A stretch of 9,004 nucleotides of DNA, taken from Patulibacter sp. Its GTDB lineage: Bacteria; Actinomycetota; Thermoleophilia; Solirubrobacterales; Solirubrobacteraceae. The stretch lies in contig JAVHXX010000117.1 of assembly GCA_031119595.1 (NCBI GenBank), positions 1-9,004 of the forward strand, read 5' to 3'. Shown here piece by piece: positions 5,025-9,004 of this stretch (position 1 is its first letter; every line of letters begins with the position of its first letter). Made by a program: the position numbers and the translations under genes. The notes under the pieces are model-generated. The model worked only from the letters and a program-made list of their open reading frames with translations. It was not told the origin of the DNA and searched no databases.

Positions 5025-6434
5025 CTACGCCAGCCGCGCCTTCACCCGCACCAGGCCGCCGCGGGCCGGGATCATCGTGACGTTGCGGTGGAGCGGAACC
5101 TCGGCCTGGGGGCGGTCGGCCTCGAGGTCGAAGCGGCGGGCGATCTCCGGGATCACGTGGCGGAGCTCGGCGAGCGCGAGGGCGGCACCGAGGCAGCGGC
5201 GCGTGCCGCCACCGAACGGGATCCAGGTGTAGGTGCCGGGCTTGTTGCCCTCCCAGCGGCTCGGGATGAACTCGGCCGCGCGCGGGTAGAGGTCCTCGCG
5301 GTGGTGCACGAGCAGGATGCTGCACGTGATCGCGGTGCCGGCGGGCACGCCGTAGTCACCGAGCTGCCAGTCGACGTTCGGGCGCCGGCCGACGATCGGG
5401 ATCACCGGTCGTGACCGCATGGCCTCGTTCATGACCCACTCGCCCATCGTGCTCGACTGCTCGTCGTCGCCCGAGCGGGCGGCGTCGCGGAGTTCGTCGT
5501 ACGCGCGCGGGGTGCGGGTGAGGCGCTCGAACGCCCACGCGATGGTGTTCGCGGTGGTCTCGTGGCCGGCGAGCAGCAGGGAGACGAGCTGGTCGCGGAG
5601 CTCGTGGTCGGAGAGCGGGTTGCCGTCTTCGTCGGTGGCGGCGAGCAGGAGCGAGAGGACGTCGTCCTTCGACTCGAAGCCCTCGGCGTCGAGGGTTGCG
5701 CGGCGCTCCTTGATGACGTCGTAGATGGTCTTGTCGAACGCCTGCAGCGCCCACTTCATGCCGCCCCACGCCTCGGTGCGGCCGACCTGCATGAGCTCGG
5801 ACAGCTGCGCGATCGGCGTGGTCGACGCCTCGAGCAGCCAGATCACCGCCTGGCGCATGATCTTCTCCTTGCGGGTCGGCTGGTGGCCGACGCCGAAGAC
5901 ACCCGCGAGGATCACCTCGAGCGTGAGCGCCTGCATCGCGAGCGACATGTTCACCGTCTCGCCGGGCTGCCACTGGTCGAGCTGGCGCTTCGTCGCGTCG
6001 ACGATGACCTGCTGGTAGTTGGCGACCGACTTGCCGTGGAACGGCGGCAGGAGGAGCTTGCGCTGCGACATGTGCCGGGCGCCGTTGGTCGTGAGGACGG
6101 CGTTCGGGCCGACGACCGGCGCGAGCGGCGACTCGGTCGTGATGGTCGGGACCAGGGCCGGCTTCGCGGAGAAGATCGACTTCACGTGGTCGGGGTGCGA
6201 CGTGATCACGGGGCCGCCCTTGACGGTGCCCTTCATGTGGAAGACATCGCCGTAGTCGCGCGCGGCGCGGAAGACGAAGTCCTTGTGGCGCCGGTTGAAG
6301 CGCAGGATCTGCAGCAGTTTGGGCTGGTCGATGTACGGGACCTCGCGCAGGCCCGAGAGGCCGTCGAGCGCCGGTCCGGCGGTCGACGGGGCGACCTGGC
6401 CGATCAGAGGTGAAGCTGCAGCTACCGCGGTCAT
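5025..6434 (-). CDS. Cytochrome P450 monooxygenase (CYP135/CYP138-like)
   Basis: This 469-residue soluble bacterial P450 has all core motifs. The C-helix has H121 and R125 (HMSQR) for the heme propionates. The I-helix has AGHETT at 289-294 for oxygen activation. ExxR is E337-A-M-R340. The heme loop FGGGTRRCLG at 407-416 has C414 as the thiolate ligand. The PFHG segment after the C-helix (131-134) and overall length resemble the CYP135/CYP138 group of mycobacteria, from family memory. Substrate cannot be told: lipids, steroids or terpenoids are possible. No ferredoxin or reductase gene is beside it, so electrons must come from elsewhere. ATG 6434 is chosen because the open frame upstream is low-complexity and P450 homology begins soon after it. 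No clear Shine-Dalgarno is present, and a TAAGTT -10-like element lies seven bases upstream, so a leaderless transcript is likely. Confidence 0.97.
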   Translation of the reverse strand: MTAVAAASPLIGQVAPSTAGPALDGLSGLREVPYIDQPKLLQILRFNRRHKDFVFRAARDYGDVFHMKGTVKGGPVITSHPDHVKSIFSAKPALVPTITTESPLAPVVGPNAVLTTNGARHMSQRKLLLPPFHGKSVANYQQVIVDATKRQLDQWQPGETVNMSLAMQALTLEVILAGVFGVGHQPTRKEKIMRQAVIWLLEASTTPIAQLSELMQVGRTEAWGGMKWALQAFDKTIYDVIKERRATLDAEGFESKDDVLSLLLAATDEDGNPLSDHELRDQLVSLLLAGHETTANTIAWAFERLTRTPRAYDELRDAARSGDDEQSSTMGEWVMNEAMRSRPVIPIVGRRPNVDWQLGDYGVPAGTAITCSILLVHHREDLYPRAAEFIPSRWEGNKPGTYTWIPFGGGTRRCLGAALALAELRHVIPEIARRFDLEADRPQAEVPLHRNVTMIPARGGLVRVKARLA

Positions 6435-6441
6435 GAATCCC

Positions 6442-6464
6442 AACTTACGCTCATGTAACTTACG
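6442..6464 (-). promoter_or_regulatory. P450 promoter with repeated motif, possible operator
   Basis: On the minus strand CGTAAGTT occurs twice (6464-6457 and 6449-6442), 15 bases apart. The same bases also form an imperfect dyad, AAnTTAC-N6-GTAAnTT (6442-6461). The proximal TAAGTT (6447-6442) is a good TAnnnT -10 placed seven bases before ATG 6434. A repressor of the TetR or GntR kind could bind here, but none is encoded next to it. The rest of the 253-base divergent gap up to 6687 is GC-rich, and I see nothing else in it except the -10-like TAGAGT at 6589. Confidence 0.55.
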
Positions 6465-6588
6465 GTCGGGTGACGATCCGCACAAACACGGATTCGACCG
6501 CGCCCGTTTCGGGTGGAGCGGCGCTCGGCGGGTGTTCGGGTGCGGGCGCGCCCGTGTCGCCACGCCGCGCGCGCGATGTCGACCGCCG

Positions 6589-6594
6589 TAGAGT
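6589..6594 (+). promoter_or_regulatory. -10-like element before the small hypothetical gene
   Basis: TAGAGT matches TAnnnT. With a six- to seven-base gap, transcription would begin at or next to ATC 6601, the first codon of the extended open frame. It fits the spacing seen at other genes of the window. Confidence 0.4.
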
Positions 6595-6687
6595 GCCCGC
6601 ATCGCTGCCACGCCTCCCTTCGACACCCTCCTCGTCCCCGCCCCGAGCGCCGACGAGCTCCCGATCCCGCTTCCGGCGGGCGCCGGT

Positions 6688-7041
6688 GTGGCGTTCTCCG
6701 ACGAGGAGCAGGGCGCCGGTCGCGTCGCCGTGATCGTGACGCCGCCGGCCGGTGAGGCGCCGCGCACCACGCTCGTCGTCGAGCTCGAGGGCTGGTCGGT
6801 GCACTGCGCGCTCACGACCGGTCAGCTGCACCGCCTCACGAACGGCCTGGCCGGTCGCGGTCGCCGCAACACCATCCGCCCGCTCACCGCGAGCGAGGAG
6901 CACGTGCACCTCACCGGCACGCCCGAAGTCCTCACGGTCGAGTTCGGCGACCACGCCATCGACATCCCCGCTGGCCCGCGCCGCAGCTTCTCGTGGGCGC
7001 TCCGCGCGCTCGAGGAGCAGCTCGCGGCCGACGCCGCCTAG
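6688..7041 (+). CDS. Small uncharacterised cytosolic protein
   Basis: I do not recognise this protein. From GTG 6688 it has 117 residues. GGCGGG at 6675-6680 is a weak ribosome site. The frame is open back to a stop at 6589-6591, and residues encoded from 6601 (29 more) look protein-like with G/C third positions. The true start may therefore be upstream at a non-standard codon, since no ATG, GTG or TTG exists there in frame. The protein has no signal peptide or membrane segment. It is predicted beta-rich (VAVIVTPP, TTLVVELEGWSVHCAL, VLTVEFGDHAIDIP) and ends in an amphipathic helix (SFSWALRALEEQLAADA). One Cys and several His are present without a clear motif. It is divergent from the P450 and followed by a hairpin. 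Confidence 0.72.
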   Translation: MAFSDEEQGAGRVAVIVTPPAGEAPRTTLVVELEGWSVHCALTTGQLHRLTNGLAGRGRRNTIRPLTASEEHVHLTGTPEVLTVEFGDHAIDIPAGPRRSFSWALRALEEQLAADAA

Positions 7042-7051
7042 CGCCTCCCGC

Positions 7052-7075
7052 CCGGGCACGCCCTGACGGGCCCGG
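7052..7075 (+). terminator. GC-rich hairpin after the small hypothetical gene
   Basis: CCGGGC (7052-7057) can pair with GCCCGG (7070-7075), and an inner GCCC-TGAC-GGGC stem (7060-7071) is an alternative fold. It lies ten bases after the stop. It is a weak terminator call because GC-rich DNA forms such pairs by chance. Confidence 0.4.
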
Positions 7076-7130
7076 AGCCGCGTGCGCCCACCCGGAGCGC
7101 GCAACGGAGCGATCTGCGAGGGTCCCGCGG

Positions 7131-8528
7131 GTGTTCTCCGGGCGCCGACCGATCCTGCCGACGCGCGTACGCCGGAGGCTCGCGCTCACTGCCGCGCTCG
7201 TCGCGGCCGCGCCGCTCCTCGCCCCCGCCGCACCCGCGGTCGCCGCGAGCAAGGCCCCGCGGCTGACCACCCTGCGGTGCATCCCGGCGACGACCAAGGC
7301 CTGCAAGCGCACGCCGACGGTGTCGATCGGTGACCAGCTCCGCGTGCGTGGCACCCATCTGGAGCGGGGGCAGCGGGTCACGTTCCGGTGGTCGAAGGGC
7401 GCCCTGAAGGGGAAGCTCGCGTCGAGCGCGAAGCTCGGCCTGAACGTGCGCGTGCCGGTCGGCGTGGCCGCGGGCCGCGTCGGCGTGACGGTCACCGACA
7501 GCGCCGGGCGCCGGTCGAACCGCATCACGATCAAGGTGGTCGCGACGCCCGCAGCTGCGCCGGCGCTCGGGGCGAAGGGCCGCGCTCTCCCTGCGGTGTT
7601 CGCGGGGACGGGTCAGTGGATCTGGGTGCTCGCCCAGGCCGACGGCGGAACCCCCGATGCGATCGCCGCCCGCGCCCAGGCGACCGGCGTCACCACGCTC
7701 TTCGTGAAGGCCGCCGACGGCAAGGACGCAGACCCGCAGTTCACGCCGGCGCTCGTGGCCGCACTCCACGCCCACGGCCTGCGGGTCTGCGGCTGGCAGG
7801 TGCTGTACGGCCTCGACCCGGCGGCGGAAGCGGCCGCAGCGATCGCCTCGCGGACGACCGGCGAGGACTGCTTCGTGATCAACGCCGAGGACCAGTACGC
7901 GGGGAAGTACGCGCAGGCCTCGCAGTACGTCGCGGCCGTGCGCGGGGCGGTGGGTGCGGCGTTCCCGGTCGGGTTCACGTCGCATCCGTACGTCGATGCG
8001 CACGCGTCCGTGCCCTACTCCGTGTTCCTCGGCGCGGGCGGTGCGCAGGCCGATCTGCCGCAGGTCTACTGGAAGGATCTCGGGAGCTCCGTCGACGCGT
8101 CGAGCGCACGCACGCTCGCCACGAACCGCATCTACGGCCAGCCGATCGCCCCGATCGGGCAGCAGTGGGACGACCCCGCACCCACCGACATCGCCCGCTT
8201 CCGCGCGGTCTGGGCCGGCTACGGCGCGACGGGCGTCTCCTGGTGGCGGTCCGAGCTCTCGTCGCCCGCGACCTGGGGGGCGCTCAGCGCACCGGCCCCG
8301 GCCGCCGCGCCCGTCGCCGATCCGGGGTGGCCCGCGCTCACGCCCGGGGCCTCGGGCGACATGGTCCTGCGGCTCCAGCAGCTTCTCGCGGTGACGCAGC
8401 GGTCGGTGAAGCCCGACGGCGTCTTCGGCCAAGGCACGCTCACGGCGATCAAGGCGTTCCAGAAGGCCCGCGGTCTGCCGGCCACGGGCAAGACCGACGC
8501 CGCGACCTGGCAGGCGCTCCTCGGCTGA
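7131..8528 (+). CDS. Secreted glycoside-hydrolase-like protein with IPT/TIG and peptidoglycan-binding domains
   Basis: GTG 7131 is chosen, with GAGGG at 7118-7122 eight bases upstream. It places a basic n-region right before a signal peptide (RRPILPTRVRRR, hydrophobic core 17-36, cleavage near AVAA 36-39). The product has 465 residues. Residues 42-136 form an IPT/TIG-like beta domain with two Cys (50, 58) that could form a disulfide. Residues 158-383 look like a TIM-barrel glycoside-hydrolase-like domain: GQWIWVLAQ, GVTTLFVKAADG, HGLRVCGWQVLYG, DCFVINAEDQY (246-256), PVGFTSHPY, LPQVYWKD and GVSWWRSEL. The acidic residues at E253/D254 are at a strand end, where a catalytic pair could sit. Residues 404-465 are a PG_binding_1 domain (GDMVLRLQQLL, DGVFGQGTLTAIKAFQKARG, TWQALLG). 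It probably binds and may act on the cell wall, possibly in remodelling. Enzymatic activity is not proven by motifs. Confidence 0.9.
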   Translation: MFSGRRPILPTRVRRRLALTAALVAAAPLLAPAAPAVAASKAPRLTTLRCIPATTKACKRTPTVSIGDQLRVRGTHLERGQRVTFRWSKGALKGKLASSAKLGLNVRVPVGVAAGRVGVTVTDSAGRRSNRITIKVVATPAAAPALGAKGRALPAVFAGTGQWIWVLAQADGGTPDAIAARAQATGVTTLFVKAADGKDADPQFTPALVAALHAHGLRVCGWQVLYGLDPAAEAAAAIASRTTGEDCFVINAEDQYAGKYAQASQYVAAVRGAVGAAFPVGFTSHPYVDAHASVPYSVFLGAGGAQADLPQVYWKDLGSSVDASSARTLATNRIYGQPIAPIGQQWDDPAPTDIARFRAVWAGYGATGVSWWRSELSSPATWGALSAPAPAAAPVADPGWPALTPGASGDMVLRLQQLLAVTQRSVKPDGVFGQGTLTAIKAFQKARGLPATGKTDAATWQALLG

Positions 8529-8564
8529 CGCGGGGTCGGCGGGCGCGGGGCCTGCCCGGAGCGC

Positions 8565-8590
8565 GCTCGGATACCGGGCGTCTCCCGAGC
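8565..8590 (+). terminator. Weak hairpin after the wall-binding protein gene
   Basis: GCTCGG (8565-8570) and CCGAGC (8585-8590) can form a 6-bp stem with a 14-base loop, 36 bases after the stop. The long loop and lack of a T-run make this tentative. Confidence 0.3.
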
Positions 8591-8627
8591 CCTCGCTCCG
8601 TGCGTTGCGCGCCGCGCATGTCTCGGC

Positions 8628-8633
8628 CAGACT
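8628..8633 (+). promoter_or_regulatory. -10-like element for the small exported protein
   Basis: CAGACT (one base off TAnnnT) lies six bases before ATG 8640, with no Shine-Dalgarno sequence in between. This again fits a leaderless start. Confidence 0.35.
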
Positions 8634-8639
8634 TGGCGC

Positions 8640-8942
8640 ATGACCGCTGCGCGCCGTCCTCGACCGTCCCTCGTTCCCGGTGCGGGGCGTCGTGGTGGAA
8701 CGGCCGCGCTCGTGGTGGCCGCGTCGATCGGTGGCCCCGCCGTGCTCGCTGCGACCCCCGCGCTCGCCACGCCGCCCGGCAAGAACGGGCCGATCGTGTT
8801 CGAGCGCTTCGGGAGCAGCGTGAGCACGGCGAACGTGTTCACCGTCGACCCGACCGACACGACCACCCCTCCCGAGCCGACGGACTCCCCGCCGACGCCG
8901 ACCGACAGCCCGACCGACTCACCGCCCACACCCAGCGGCTGA
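8640..8942 (+). CDS. Small exported protein: truncated TolB-like start with Pro/Thr tail
   Basis: This 100-residue protein has a signal peptide: Arg-rich n-region 5-18, hydrophobic core 20-37, and cleavage near ALA 41-43. The mature part begins TPPGKNGPIVFERFG. PGKNG followed by IVF and a short strand ending in FTVDP is the typical first strand of secreted TolB/WD40-like beta-propellers of actinobacteria (PGKNG-x-IxF ... MNPDG), from family memory. Here the propeller never continues. After residue 70 the sequence is only a Pro/Thr/Ser/Asp tail (PTDSP-like repeats, 71-98) and a stop. It may be a remnant of a larger gene, a decayed gene extended by a low-complexity tail, or a genuine small wall peptide. 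There is no C-terminal anchor. The stop is 15 bases from the stop of an opposing gene. Confidence 0.62.
   Translation: MTAARRPRPSLVPGAGRRGGTAALVVAASIGGPAVLAATPALATPPGKNGPIVFERFGSSVSTANVFTVDPTDTTTPPEPTDSPPTPTDSPTDSPPTPSG
8850..8939 (+). repeat. Pro/Thr/Ser/Asp low-complexity coding tail
   Basis: Repeated cc-gac / acc-gac units encode PTD and PTDSPP motifs. It forms the whole C-terminal third of the small exported protein and could change length by slippage. Confidence 0.55.
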
Positions 8943-8957
8943 CGGCGACCGGGGCGG

Positions 8958-9004
8958 CTACTCCGGCATCGGGGTCGCGTAGGTGAGGTCGAGCAGGCCG
9001 GTGT
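8958..9004 (-). CDS. C-terminal end of an unidentified minus-strand gene
   Basis: Reading leftwards from the window edge, one frame ends in TGLLDLTYATPMPE and a TAG stop at 8960-8958. The codons have G/C third positions and the peptide looks natural, so a gene convergent with the small exported protein probably enters here. Fifteen codons are too few to name a family. Confidence 0.42.
   Translation of the reverse strand, partial: TGLLDLTYATPMPE

Noticed and set aside
6435..6815. Extension of the P450 upstream to an earlier start
   Set aside because: The extra 127 residues are low-complexity and overlap the divergent gene and the promoter; P450 homology starts after ATG 6434.
7038..8432. Long minus-strand open frame opposite the wall-binding protein
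   Set aside because: The composition is Arg/Gly/Asp-rich with no recognisable motif, while the plus strand has a signal peptide and known domains.
7388..8986. A 532-residue plus-strand frame overlapping the wall-binding protein in another register
   Set aside because: Arg-rich shadow with no domain; it crosses two real genes and their stops.
1..9004. CRISPR array, insertion sequence, tRNA or rRNA
   Set aside because: No regularly spaced repeats, transposase motifs or conserved RNA sequences were seen on either strand.

Overview
The window is GC-rich (about 70% or more) actinobacterial-type DNA, dense with genes and with strong G/C preference at third codon positions. Several traits fit Thermoleophilia / Solirubrobacterales (Patulibacter- or Conexibacter-like), although no marker gene proves it. 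These are secreted proteins ending in a Lys-rich beta module (LS-x-GKR-LKKGK ... DAAG ... VTVKG), actinobacterial TAnnnT -10 elements, and several start codons placed where a leaderless transcript would begin.

Left third (1-3108): an iron-responsive divergent locus. A near-perfect DtxR/IdeR iron box (1189-1207) lies between two opposed transcription units. Leftward are a siderophore-type ABC substrate-binding lipoprotein (191-1189) and, overlapping it by GTGA, the N-terminus of a probable enterochelin-esterase-like siderophore hydrolase that runs off the window (1-194). Rightward are two related exported Ig-like proteins (1290-1733, 1730-2656; ATGA overlap), both with a predicted mature N-terminus LPPGGA. 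A short DtxR-family protein (2659-3108) starts 2 bases after them. This DtxR homologue aligns without gaps over the metal-binding region of the family but has lost every canonical metal ligand. The whole unit looks like an iron acquisition locus with two uncharacterised surface proteins and a metal-blind regulator. It is the best candidate here for an undescribed system.

Middle (3192-4986): a nickel/cobalt-type efflux module. An inverted repeat operator (3192-3215) precedes an NreB-like MFS exporter with a His-rich N-terminus (3227-4534). An NmtR/CzrA-type ArsR metal sensor with a complete alpha-5 metal site follows (4600-4986).

Right half (5025-9004): a convergent cytochrome P450 (5025-6434, minus) with a repeat-containing promoter, and divergent from it an unrecognised small protein (6688-7041, or from 6601 if a non-canonical ATC start is used). 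Next comes a secreted three-part protein with an IPT/TIG-like domain, a glycoside-hydrolase-like barrel and a peptidoglycan-binding domain (7131-8528). A small exported protein follows that resembles the first strand of a TolB-like propeller with a Pro/Thr tail (8640-8942). The last 47 bases hold the C-terminal end of an unidentified minus-strand gene. No tRNA, rRNA, CRISPR array or insertion sequence was seen, and no gene-free gap exceeds 300 bases.
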